IMG/VR virus record: IMGVR_UViG_3300047316_000111
Coordinates: 1 to 29,009 of that record
DNA: 29,009 bases
Strand: one strand, 5' to 3'
Origin: a virus
The position numbers and the translations under genes were made by a program. Under the pieces are notes generated by a model. That model made no database searches, had not been told where the DNA came from, and saw nothing but the letters and a program-made list of their open reading frames with translations. Below, piece by piece: positions 1 to 5,528 of the stretch (positions within the stretch are counted from its first letter, which is position 1; each line of letters begins with the position of its first letter).

Positions 1-71
1 TTGACCGGGCCGGTGATGTCCGAGCACGCGGTGAAGAGGAGCACGAGCCAGAGCGTGGCGAGCGCCTTCAT
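1..71 (-). CDS. Lipoprotein, N-terminal part, cut by window edge
   Basis: The first 23 residues are visible: a Met-Lys start, a hydrophobic run rich in Leu/Val/Ala, then a lipobox-like Leu-Phe-Thr-Ala-Cys with the Cys at residue 16. This is a textbook bacterial lipoprotein signal, so the product should be lipidated and held at a membrane. The ATG overlaps the stop of the preceding gene as ATGA, and GGAGCGG lies upstream, so translation is probably coupled. The rest of the gene lies beyond the left edge. An outer-membrane spanin (Rz1 type) or a surface-exclusion lipoprotein are options, but the mature sequence is not available and the lysis genes are 10 kb away. Confidence 0.65.
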   Translation of the reverse strand, partial: MKALATLWLVLLFTACSDITGPV

Positions 72-211
72 CGGGCCGCTCCGGCGATCTGGCGACGAGC
101 GAGCCGGACCTTGTCCATGCAGACCGTCCAGTCCTGCCGAGCGCCGCGGCGGCGGTCCATCGTCGCACGGGCGAGCCAATAGTGCGCGGTGTCGATCCAG
201 TCCTGGCGCAT
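68..211 (-). CDS. Small 47-aa hypothetical protein
   Basis: A short basic protein starting Met-Arg-Gln-Asp-Trp-Ile-Asp, with many Arg and a repeated Gln-Asp-Trp motif (residues 3-5 and again mid-protein). No family is recognised. The support is architectural: its ATG shares one base with the upstream stop (TGATG) and its own TGA overlaps the lipoprotein start (ATGA), so it fits exactly between two neighbours in a translationally coupled chain. It has no predicted membrane segment and may bind nucleic acid or a protein partner, but that is only a guess from charge. Confidence 0.55.
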   Translation of the reverse strand: MRQDWIDTAHYWLARATMDRRRGARQDWTVCMDKVRLARRQIAGAAR

Positions 212-450
212 CACGTCACCCGCAACGGCTGCGCGAACTTTCCCTCGCGGTAAGCGCGGAGGATCAGCGCGGACGGGTTCTCGTTCGGCTGCGCCACGGC
301 TTGGAGCCGCTGGACGATCTTCTCCGAGACGGTCACCAGGAAGAGGCCGTCGACGCCCGCGACCGGCTTGACGGCCCACCGGTCCTGCCGGATCTCCTCC
401 AGCACCGCGAGCGCGCCACGGGTGAGCGACAGGCTCATGTGTTTTTGCAT
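211..450 (-). CDS. Hypothetical 79-aa phage protein
   Basis: A small soluble protein of unknown function. The N-terminal half is helix-prone (LTRGALAVLEEIRQDRW) and the rest is mixed alpha/beta with no cysteines or membrane segments. The start at 450 is preceded by a good GGAGG eight bases upstream. A second in-frame ATG at 438 overlaps the stop of the upstream 41-aa gene as ATGA, so either start or both may be used. It ends with a one-base overlap with the next gene. It belongs to the terminal tiny-gene cascade of the early region. Confidence 0.6.
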   Translation of the reverse strand: MQKHMSLSLTRGALAVLEEIRQDRWAVKPVAGVDGLFLVTVSEKIVQRLQAVAQPNENPSALILRAYREGKFAQPLRVT

Positions 451-560
451 CGAACCGCCCTCCGTTCATGCCGTAAACGGTTGACCCAGGTGAGATATAC
501 GACGATCGCTTTGAAGTTGTCGAGCGGCTCGAACTTGGGGGTGTAGTCAGGGTAGCGCAT
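435..560 (-). CDS. Tiny 41-aa hypothetical protein
   Basis: A 41-residue protein beginning Met-Arg-Tyr-Pro-Asp-Tyr-Thr, not matching any family I know. It has an AGGAG ribosome site eight to nine bases ahead of the ATG and starts four bases after the stop of the 122-aa gene. Its 3' end overlaps the following gene by 16 bases, and its TGA forms an ATGA with that gene's internal ATG at 438. The good Shine-Dalgarno and tight packing make it more likely real than not. There are no domains, and the C-terminus is Arg-rich. Confidence 0.5.
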   Translation of the reverse strand: MRYPDYTPKFEPLDNFKAIVVYLTWVNRLRHERRAVRCKNT

Positions 561-563
561 GGT

Positions 564-932
564 TCAGCGCTCCTGCGGGTAGGTGCCGAGCCGGGCATCC
601 GCGGCGCGCAGCCACGTGATGAGGAGCCACAGCGACGGGACCGACTTGTGGACCCATGCGGTCAGCGCCTCGGGGCCGAGCTCCGAGAGGTCGTTCGCCT
701 GAGCGTCGAAGGTGTCGTACCCGGTATAGAGAGCGGTGCCGACCAGGTTTTGGAGGCTCTGGATCTTGTCGAGCCGCTCGCGGGGAGTGCCGACCGTGGT
801 GCGGGCGAGCGTCGTCATCATGTGCGAGCATTCCGCCAGGATCGGCGCCTGGAGGTTGGCGCGCTCGAGGTGGAGCGCTTCGCGGTTCTCGTACCAGTTG
901 GTGACGGCGCGGCGGTGTGCTTGGGTCGTCAT
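564..932 (-). CDS. Hypothetical 122-aa helical protein
   Basis: A mostly helical soluble protein with no recognised domain. A segment rich in aromatic and hydrophobic residues near residues 90-110 (PSLWLLITWLRAADARL) could be an amphipathic helix or a protein interface. It begins two bases after the stop of the 52-aa gene with GGGGGAG upstream and ends four bases before the next start, as expected in a compact phage operon. The function is unknown. Its position downstream of the replication gene suggests an early or host-interaction role, which is inference only. Confidence 0.65.
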   Translation of the reverse strand: MTTQAHRRAVTNWYENREALHLERANLQAPILAECSHMMTTLARTTVGTPRERLDKIQSLQNLVGTALYTGYDTFDAQANDLSELGPEALTAWVHKSVPSLWLLITWLRAADARLGTYPQER

Positions 933-933
933 G

Positions 934-1092
934 TTAGCGCTCCCCCGGCTGGCGGAAGCGACTCACGCCGGGGATCGTCATCCATTGCCCAGCGAAATAG
1001 TACACCTCGACGTAGCCGGTCAGCTTGCCATCGCCGCGGCGAATCGGTGACCATTGCGTCTTGGGAGGTCCAGCGTGCGTGGTGGTGTTCAT
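934..1092 (-). CDS. Small 52-aa hypothetical protein
   Basis: A short protein with a beta-strand-like core (KLTGYVEVYYFAGQWMTIPG) that could be a small SH3-like or antiparallel fold. I do not recognise it. An upstream in-frame ATG at 1128 exists, but the start at 1092 is chosen because AGAGGA lies seven to eight bases before it. It is the first gene after the replication gene and the palindromic TTGTAA-N5-TTACAA site at 1140-1157, so it probably heads its own transcript, followed by the tiny-gene cascade to the left edge. Confidence 0.6.
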   Translation of the reverse strand: MNTTTHAGPPKTQWSPIRRGDGKLTGYVEVYYFAGQWMTIPGVSRFRQPGER

Positions 1093-1139
1093 GTGGGTGT
1101 TCCTCTTGAAATGTTCGCGGCCTGTCAACCGCGTCCTGC

Positions 1140-1157
1140 TTGTAAGTAAATTACAAC
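1140..1157. promoter_or_regulatory. Palindromic operator candidate, copy 1
   Basis: TTGTAA-GTAAA-TTACAAC, a perfect 6-bp inverted repeat with a 5-bp spacer; the minus strand reads GTTGTAATTTACTTACAA. It lies directly after the replication-gene stop and 48 bases before the next gene start. The same element occurs at three other intergenic places in the window. No T-tract follows, so it is not a terminator. A dimeric regulator site or phage promoter element is the likely role. Confidence 0.65.
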
Positions 1158-1158
1158 T

Positions 1159-2100
1159 TTAGCCGGTGAGCGCAAGTCCTAATTCTGAGATTTTTTGCAG
1201 CCCTGGCTTCTCGCGTCCAGGGACCAGAACCCCGCGCTCGGCCAGGATGGCGCGCCAGTCGACCGGGATCCCGTCCCGCTCCGAGACCAGCGGCGCGGCG
1301 ACCGCGTGGCGCTCAGGGGCAGCCAGGGCGGTTTCCGCCACGGTTTCGGGGGTCTTGGCTGGCGGCGCTGCGGCGATCGGGTGGAGCAGCCGCATTTCGG
1401 TCTGGTGGCGGGCTTCCCACGCTTCCACCACCCCGCGCTGGCAGAACCCGAGCGTCACGGGGATCCGCCGCACGACCATCGTTTGACGGCGGACCTCCAC
1501 CACGCACCAGTCAGGATCGAGACCGGCGGCGAGCCATGCCGTCGCCGCGGTCACGCTGCGGCGCTGGTCGCTCCGGATCGGGAGGTAGTCCCCGCCGAAC
1601 CTGAACGCGCCGACCTCGTTCATCGCGGCGATACACCGAGCGGCGAGCGGGGCCGCTGTTCCCGTTCCTGAGTTGTCCACATTCAACCCTAGGGTTGTTT
1701 CCCTAGGTAGTTCCCTAGGGTTAATAGGTAGTGCGGCCATCGGTGCCACGGTGGCGCCACGGTCTTGCCATGGTTTCGCCACGGTCTCGCCACGCGCCAG
1801 ACTGTCGCAAAACGAGACAGTTGTCCCGTCCCGTGTGGATATTATGTGGATAAGTCCAAGGCGCTGGAGGTGAAGCAGGAAGCGCCGAACGCGTTGATGG
1901 GTCCAGCCCCATCGGGCGGACCAGCTGCGGTCAGTCCCCGCCGGTTGCGCGAGAAGGTCCGCGAACGCCGCCGCACGATGCGGGGCCAGGAGATACGGGT
2001 GCGGTGTCAGGGGTGGACGTGCAAAGTCCCGATGGCGGCTCTGGACAGCCCACCGTGCGGGAACACCCCGAAAGGAGATCGCACGATGGCAGAGCCACAC
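1159..2100 (-). CDS. Phage replication protein with winged-helix domain and internal origin
   Basis: 313 residues from the only usable in-frame start, a GTG at 2100 (an in-frame stop lies just upstream); no strong ribosome site is seen, so the exact start is uncertain. Residues about 42-98 look like the winged-helix DNA-binding domain of phage replication initiators, with the phrase WSARWGWTHQRVRRFLLHL followed by a short strand. A Pro/Ala-rich linker leads to a C-terminal part I do not recognise. The DNA encoding about residues 80-145 carries the iterons, CCCTAGG repeats and DnaA boxes described separately, an arrangement like lambda O, where the initiator gene contains its own origin. No helicase or loader gene is present in the window. 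A transcription-factor role is the main alternative. Confidence 0.65.
   Translation of the reverse strand: MWLCHRAISFRGVPARWAVQSRHRDFARPPLTPHPYLLAPHRAAAFADLLAQPAGTDRSWSARWGWTHQRVRRFLLHLQRLGLIHIISTRDGTTVSFCDSLARGETVAKPWQDRGATVAPMAALPINPRELPRETTLGLNVDNSGTGTAAPLAARCIAAMNEVGAFRFGGDYLPIRSDQRRSVTAATAWLAAGLDPDWCVVEVRRQTMVVRRIPVTLGFCQRGVVEAWEARHQTEMRLLHPIAAAPPAKTPETVAETALAAPERHAVAAPLVSERDGIPVDWRAILAERGVLVPGREKPGLQKISELGLALTG
1673..1681 (+). other. DnaA-box-like site 1
   Basis: TTGTCCACA differs at one base from the DnaA consensus TTATCCACA. It lies at the left side of the repeat cluster inside the replication gene. On its own it could be chance; its weight comes from the two further boxes at the other side of the iterons. 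Confidence 0.4.
1685..1721. repeat. Three CCCTAGG repeats
   Basis: CCCTAGG occurs at 1687, 1701 and 1713, each flanked by short AT-rich spacers. The first lies inside a perfect 12-bp palindrome, AACCCTAGGGTT (1685-1696). In the minus-strand reading frame this forces CCT-AGG, CTA and GGG-TTG codons, unusual for a gene otherwise full of GC-ending codons, which suggests selection on the DNA itself. It probably forms part of the replication origin, perhaps the region that binds or is melted by the initiator. Confidence 0.6.
1745..1796 (+). repeat. Five origin iterons with 11-bp period
   Basis: GCCACGGT recurs at 1745, 1756, 1767 (as GCCATGGT), 1778 and 1789 (as GCCACGCG), each exactly 11 bp after the last. 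Eleven is not a multiple of three, so the repetition cannot come from a repeated peptide; it places each copy one helical turn apart, as in iterons bound by a replication initiator. It lies inside the replication gene, next to CCCTAGG repeats and DnaA boxes. Confidence 0.75.
1834..1853 (-). other. Two tandem DnaA boxes
   Basis: On the minus strand, TTATCCACA (1845-1853) is an exact DnaA box and ATATCCACA (1834-1842) differs at one base; both have the same orientation and lie two bases apart. They flank the iteron array on its right. An inverted repeat ACTGTC/GACAGT (1801-1806, 1816-1821) separates them from the iterons. This suggests that host DnaA helps open the phage origin. Confidence 0.6.
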
Positions 2101-2182
2101 ACCGGGACAGTCTTGCGGGAATCATCGCCCGGCTGTCGACGGGAGGGACCAATCTACCCGTAACGTGCCGATCGGCAACCCC

Positions 2183-2413
2183 TCAGTATCGCCGCTTTTG
2201 GATGGTGACGATCTCCATCTTCCCAGGTCCACAGAGCGCCGCGTGCTTGCGGCCTTGGCGGGTGACGCGGGTCGAGCCGTCGCCCCCTCCCCCGCTGTCT
2301 TTCACTTTCTGTGCCGGTGACTCAGCCGACCAGCCGCACGCGCAGCGGGCGGTCGTTTGGACGGTCGCGTGGAGGCACGGCGCGTTTTTCTTGATCTCTT
2401 CCTGCCGGTACAC
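2183..2413 (-). CDS. Small 76-aa Cys/His protein, possible zinc finger
   Basis: A basic protein with Cys13, His15, Cys24, Cys26, His57 and Cys61, which could coordinate a metal, joined by a glycine-rich linker (residues 41-44). I do not recognise the family. The GTG start lies two bases after the stop of the upstream gene, and the frame closes 82 bases before the replication gene, so it fits the operon. The gap from 2101 to 2182 on the minus strand holds no further gene that I can support. It might equally be a poorly conserved filler gene. Confidence 0.5.
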   Translation of the reverse strand: MYRQEEIKKNAPCLHATVQTTARCACGWSAESPAQKVKDSGGGGDGSTRVTRQGRKHAALCGPGKMEIVTIQKRRY

Positions 2414-2415
2414 GG

Positions 2416-2739
2416 CTAGGGCAGTTTGGGCGCGAGTTTGAGACTATCCCGACAGAACGCCACGAGCCGGATGTTCACACCGATCGGGAGGAACTGCGTC
2501 GAGTCGAGCTTCATCCGTTCCGCGCTGCCGTGCATCGGGATGTACTCGATCGACTTGCCGCCGACGATCACGGCCTTGGTCGAATCGACCGCCTCAGTAA
2601 TGACGAGCGCGGAGTCGTGCGTCTGACAGCTGCCGGGCCATCGGACCGGCAACCGGGAGGGGCGGGACACGTAGATCCCGCCCCCCACGAGCGCCACCAG
2701 CGCGGCCAGCGCTGCCGCTAACCGCTGACTGGTGGTCAC
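2416..2739 (-). CDS. Small membrane-anchored protein, 107 aa
   Basis: Residues about 7-25 form one hydrophobic helix of the signal-anchor type (Ala/Leu/Val/Gly-rich), followed by a basic patch and an 80-residue soluble domain with two cysteines (about 38 and 96) that could pair outside the cytoplasm. It starts at a GTG three bases after the stop of the Ig-domain protein and ends just before the next GTG. The soluble part looks beta-rich (ALVITEAVDSTKAVIVGG). The function is unknown; the shared membrane topology with its upstream neighbour suggests that the two act together at the envelope. Confidence 0.6.
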   Translation of the reverse strand: MTTSQRLAAALAALVALVGGGIYVSRPSRLPVRWPGSCQTHDSALVITEAVDSTKAVIVGGKSIEYIPMHGSAERMKLDSTQFLPIGVNIRLVAFCRDSLKLAPKLP

Positions 2740-2742
2740 GAA

Positions 2743-3300
2743 CTAGGCCGTGACGGTCACGGACGCGCTCGCCGAACTGCCATCGCTGGCGGTGGCGATC
2801 ACGGCGCCGGTACCCGCGGCGGCTCCTGCGACGAACGCGCCGGTCTGGTCGACGGTCCCCAGGTCGGTCGGCGACACGCTGTACGTCGGCGCGCTGCCAT
2901 CGCTCACGGTCGCGCTGAACGACTGACTCCCGCCCACTGGGACGGTCGCGCTGGTCGGCGAGATCGAGACAGTCAACGCGGGCTTCGCGCCCGCTTCCAG
3001 CTGATCGGCGGCGCTCTTGATCTGATCGCCAGCCGCGGCGAGCGTGGTGTTCACGCTGTTGATCCCGTCCAACACCGGCTGCAAGTCCGCGGGCTGGATC
3101 CCGTTCGGCTGGTTCTTGATGTCGGTGAGGAGCCGCGTGATCTCGGTGAGATCGTTCGCGGTGGTGGTGGTCAACGCGTCGACCGCGTCGAGGAGTTGCT
3201 GCTTGGTCGGCATGGTGCGGAGTCTCCGGTAGATGATAATTTGCCCGACCTCGATAGCAACCAGAAACAGAACGATGATCGCGCAGAGGGTCGGTGTCAT
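2743..3300 (-). CDS. Membrane-anchored protein with bacterial Ig-like domain
   Basis: 185 residues in three parts: an N-terminal hydrophobic segment (about 4-24), a helical region (about 31-105, probably coiled), and a C-terminal Big_2-type Ig-like domain starting near LTVSISPTSATVPVGGSQSF and ending in repeated Ser/Ala/Val strands. Big_2 domains occur in phage structural proteins and bacterial adhesins. The start at 3300 has GGAGG close to the ATG; a second ATG at residue 30 also has a GGAGA, so a form without the membrane segment is possible. It lies in the early region, not with the tail genes, directly behind an operator-like palindrome. A role in envelope modification or exclusion is inference. 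Confidence 0.65.
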   Translation of the reverse strand: MTPTLCAIIVLFLVAIEVGQIIIYRRLRTMPTKQQLLDAVDALTTTTANDLTEITRLLTDIKNQPNGIQPADLQPVLDGINSVNTTLAAAGDQIKSAADQLEAGAKPALTVSISPTSATVPVGGSQSFSATVSDGSAPTYSVSPTDLGTVDQTGAFVAGAAAGTGAVIATASDGSSASASVTVTA

Positions 3301-3344
3301 GACCCTCCAAACATATCAGCGCCGGACGATCGCACCAGGGGCTA

Positions 3345-3362
3345 GTTGTAACGAGCTTACGA
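3345..3362. promoter_or_regulatory. Palindromic operator candidate, copy 4 (degenerate)
   Basis: GTTGTAA-CGAGC-TTACGA, one mismatch from the perfect inverted repeat seen at 1140 and 9537. It lies in the 63-base gap between the nuclease gene and the Ig-domain gene, 45 bases before the start of the latter. The left half-site is complete. Confidence 0.5.
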
Positions 3363-3363
3363 A

Positions 3364-3933
3364 CTACCGGCGCGCCTTGGTGCCGTAGTAACTGAGGAGC
3401 TCGGCGCGCATGGCTTCCCATCCCTCGACCGCGCACGTGTAGAGGCCGCACCGCTCGTACCAGTGGCTCCATTCCATCTGCCGCGGCGACAGCTGCCCGG
3501 CGCCGACGCGTTTCAACTCGCCGCGGAATCCGGTGTAGCGGCCCCGCGGCACGTCCCACCCGATGTCGGCGTAGCCGATGCGGACGCCCTCGGCTTTCAT
3601 CATGGCCGCGGTGGCAATGCTCCGGTACCCGCCGTTGGGGACCGCGTAGATCCACGCGAAGTCGGGATGCTTGAACGCATAGCCGGTCTCGGGCTCGCCC
3701 TTCTTGCCGTCGATCCACGTGAAGAGCGCCCGCTGCTCCTGGTGCTCAGTTGGCGATTTCAGGTGGCGCCCCTTCTCGCTCTTCCGCGGCGCGGGAGTCC
3801 CGATCGGGTCGACGGTGAGGTGACCGCGGAGAACACGCGGCGACGTCATCTGGCGCACCGTCTCTTCCGCTTTTTCACGTGGAACGCCCTGCTCGATCAT
3901 CGAGCGGACCATCGCCTCAGCGCTCAGGGACAC
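3364..3933 (-). CDS. VRR-NUC family nuclease
   Basis: The sequence matches the VRR-NUC (PD-(D/E)xK) fold: Glu63 in a helix (SPTEHQEQRAL), a VPNGG turn at 98-102, Asp123 in the IGYADI strand, Glu139-Leu-Lys141, and Gln residues at 147 and 152 in the following helix. These nucleases cut branched or structured DNA, and phage copies are thought to process recombination or replication intermediates, which fits the RecT/YqaJ module upstream. An N-terminal helical extension of about 55 residues precedes the nuclease domain. The GTG at 3933 overlaps the upstream gene by 17 bases; an ATG at 3912 (residue 8) is an equally good start. Confidence 0.8.
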   Translation of the reverse strand: MSLSAEAMVRSMIEQGVPREKAEETVRQMTSPRVLRGHLTVDPIGTPAPRKSEKGRHLKSPTEHQEQRALFTWIDGKKGEPETGYAFKHPDFAWIYAVPNGGYRSIATAAMMKAEGVRIGYADIGWDVPRGRYTGFRGELKRVGAGQLSPRQMEWSHWYERCGLYTCAVEGWEAMRAELLSYYGTKARR

Positions 3934-4237
3934 GATGACCAGGCGGGAGGTTGAAGTCGAGGAAGAAATGCGTCACCCGACCGCTGGACGTTCCGAAATA
4001 TGCCTGGAGCGCGTCGAACACCTCCTGGCGCCCCACCAGACCGAGACCCGGCAACCCGAACAGGTCGTACAGCGTCATTTGGCAGAGATCGTCGACGGTG
4101 CGCCGTTCCGCGATATCGTGTCTCTTACGATGGTAAAACTCGGATCCGCCAGTGTAGACGATCGCGTTTTTCGTGCGGGTGCTGAGGTTCAGCGCGTCGA
4201 TCTGATCGGTGAGCGGGTGATTTTTGAGCCGTGTCAT
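3917..4237 (-). CDS. RNA polymerase alpha-CTD-like protein
   Basis: A 106-aa protein whose middle aligns without gaps, over its main blocks, to the C-terminal domain of bacterial RNA polymerase alpha: IDALNLSTRTKN corresponds to the VDDLELTVRSAN helix, then a TVDDL block, and PGLG (63-66) matches PNLG of the helix-hairpin-helix. Arg21, Asn24 and Glu72 sit where E. coli Arg265, Asn268 and Glu302 contact DNA, but the Lys298/Ser299 positions are Val and Gly. The first loop has several extra residues. With no alpha-NTD it cannot assemble into polymerase as alpha does; it may bind DNA or transcription factors. ATGA overlap with the gene before it. Confidence 0.7.
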   Translation of the reverse strand: MTRLKNHPLTDQIDALNLSTRTKNAIVYTGGSEFYHRKRHDIAERRTVDDLCQMTLYDLFGLPGLGLVGRQEVFDALQAYFGTSSGRVTHFFLDFNLPPGHRVPER

Positions 4238-4566
4238 GGCGTGCGGGGTTTGAGTTTCCACACCATGATCCGCCGGGCGTGGCCCTCGGGGTGCGAGGTT
4301 TTCACGGTCTGGCCGGTCGCCTCGATGATGTGAGAGCGCGCTGCAGCGTTGATCGCCGCCCCCAGGGAATTCGGGCGCATCTGCAGCTGACTTAGCACGG
4401 ACGGCCCGAGCTCGCGCCGCACGTCCTCGCTCGTGAAGGTGGCCGCCCGGGTGGCACAGAGCACGATGGCCGTGTGAATCGCCCCCCGGGCGAAATTCGA
4501 CAGCGCCCCCTCGATGCCGCGGTCCCGCTGTACTGCTCCAAAGTCGATCACGATCTGCGCTGTCAT
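4234..4566 (-). CDS. Hypothetical 110-aa protein, winged-helix-like
   Basis: A helical N-terminal half followed by a pattern resembling a small winged helix: a helix pair around FTSEDVRRELGPSVLSQLQ, a recognition-like helix (SLGAAINAAARS) and a strand-turn-strand ending in RRIMVWKLK. This is the kind of layout seen in small phage DNA-binding proteins, but I cannot name a family. GGAGGG stands six bases before the ATG, and its stop overlaps the alpha-CTD-like gene as ATGA, suggesting that the two are made together. A regulatory or replication-accessory role is plausible but not shown. Confidence 0.6.
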   Translation of the reverse strand: MTAQIVIDFGAVQRDRGIEGALSNFARGAIHTAIVLCATRAATFTSEDVRRELGPSVLSQLQMRPNSLGAAINAAARSHIIEATGQTVKTSHPEGHARRIMVWKLKPRTP

Positions 4567-4588
4567 GCAGACCCTCCAAAGGTTCAGG

Positions 4589-5053
4589 TTAAAACCGGGC
4601 GAGCGGGAGCCGTCCGGGGACAATAATGCGCGAGGGTTTCACCTCCTCGCCGGTTTCGGGGTCGGTGCGCGTGATGGTGACGATCTGCTCGAGCGTCGAC
4701 TCGTCGTGCGCCGATGTGAGTTTCGCCCCGTGCGTGGCGGCGAGCTCCTCCGGCGTGATCCGTACTTCGCCACCGTAGCGGAGCACGAGCGCGGTGTTCA
4801 GGTTGACGAGCGCCTGGGCCTGAGCGTCGACGGCGACGATCTTTTGCGCGGCGACGGTGAGGTGCTCGAGGAGCTTCTCGTGCGAGAGGAAGAGGGACGC
4901 CAGGTCGACCACGGCGATCGTGAGGGACGCCGCCTGGTTGTCGTGCGCTTCCTCCAGGAGCAGGTTGAGCCGCTCCAGCATCGACTCGAACGCCGCGGCG
5001 CTGGCCTCCGCCGCGGCGCGTTCATCTTCCGTGAATTGGACGCTGTCCGTCAT
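4589..5053 (-). CDS. Hypothetical 154-aa protein
   Basis: The first 90 residues are predicted to be long alpha-helices (Glu/Ala/Leu-rich, FESMLERLNLLLEEAHDNQ), suggesting a coiled-coil or helical bundle; the remainder is shorter and polar, with a turn DPETGEEV typical of a beta-hairpin. No catalytic motif is visible. It is tied to the Acb2-like gene by an ATGA overlap, so it is translated straight after it. A 22-base gap separates it from the next gene. The family is unknown to me. Confidence 0.65.
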   Translation of the reverse strand: MTDSVQFTEDERAAAEASAAAFESMLERLNLLLEEAHDNQAASLTIAVVDLASLFLSHEKLLEHLTVAAQKIVAVDAQAQALVNLNTALVLRYGGEVRITPEELAATHGAKLTSAHDESTLEQIVTITRTDPETGEEVKPSRIIVPGRLPLARF

Positions 5054-5280
5054 TCGTTTCTGGCGATCGCAGCGTTGGCCCACATGACGACCTCTTCCAA
5101 CTTGGTCAGCGCTACGCTTTGCTCGCGGCTCGGCGGTGTCTGGCGGATGATCGTGATCGCCAGCGCCTTCGCTTCGCTGCGGATGTCGTTGTAGCGGTCG
5201 GGCTGGTCCGCCTTGGGCGGGGTGTAGGTGAACCGCTTGGCGATCTCCGCCTTTTGGCTTTCGGTCATTTCGTATTGCAT
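5050..5280 (-). CDS. acb2: Acb2/Tad1-type cyclic-nucleotide sponge (anti-CBASS)
   Basis: A 76-aa protein that fits my memory of the Acb2/Tad1 hairpin family: RFTYTPPKADQPDRY at residues 16-30, a helix with IRSEAKALA, a Ser-Arg-Glu at 51-53, and a C-terminal helix ending VVMWANAAIARNE. Acb2 proteins are small hexamers that sequester cyclic di- and trinucleotides, blocking CBASS (and some type III CRISPR or Thoeris) signalling in the host cytoplasm. The length matches the family and both helices of the hairpin are complete. It lies in the recombination operon, three bases after the Zn protein, and overlaps the next gene as ATGA. Which nucleotide it binds cannot be read here. Confidence 0.72.
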   Translation of the reverse strand: MQYEMTESQKAEIAKRFTYTPPKADQPDRYNDIRSEAKALAITIIRQTPPSREQSVALTKLEEVVMWANAAIARNE

Positions 5281-5282
5281 AG

Positions 5283-5528
5283 TTAAAAATCGCTCGCGTT
5301 GGGACAGGTGCGGAAGTGCGTGACGCCGCGGCCCTGTTCGGTGGATGTGGGGACAAAGGCGCCGTCGACCTCACAGTCGACCGGCACCTTTACGTCCTCG
5401 TTGCCGCGGCCCTTGGCGCGGCTCTTGGTGGTGATCCAATAGACCACCGCCTTGCATTTCTTACACTGGCTCGGGTTCGTGGCCGCGGGAACGTCGTACC
5501 ACGAGAAATGCGGGAACGTCTCAGGCAT
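5283..5528 (-). CDS. Small zinc-binding protein, 81 aa
   Basis: Cys22-x-x-Cys25 near the N-terminus and His71-x3-Cys75 at the C-terminus (GVTHFRTCPNA) suggest one zinc site joining the ends; Cys52 could also take part. Short phage proteins of this layout occur often beside recombination genes, but the function is not established. The ATG at 5528 overlaps the end of the ATPase gene by eight bases. A Lys/Arg-rich loop (residues 35-43) might contact nucleic acid. Confidence 0.65.
   Translation of the reverse strand: MPETFPHFSWYDVPAATNPSQCKKCKAVVYWITTKSRAKGRGNEDVKVPVDCEVDGAFVPTSTEQGRGVTHFRTCPNASDF

Noticed and set aside
1123-1128. TTGACA on the minus strand, upstream of the 52-aa gene
   Set aside because: A perfect -35 hexamer, but no -10-like hexamer is at 16-18 bases downstream, so no promoter is called.
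1745-1796. Short regular repeats as a possible CRISPR array
   Set aside because: An 11-bp period with no room for spacers, and it is coding sequence; these are iterons, not CRISPR repeats.
2086-2163. Plus-strand 25-codon frame with AAAGGAG seven bases before ATG
   Set aside because: The ribosome site is good, but the product is very short, has no recognisable feature, lies antisense to the replication gene start and has no plus-strand neighbours. Kept as a remote possibility of a leader peptide.
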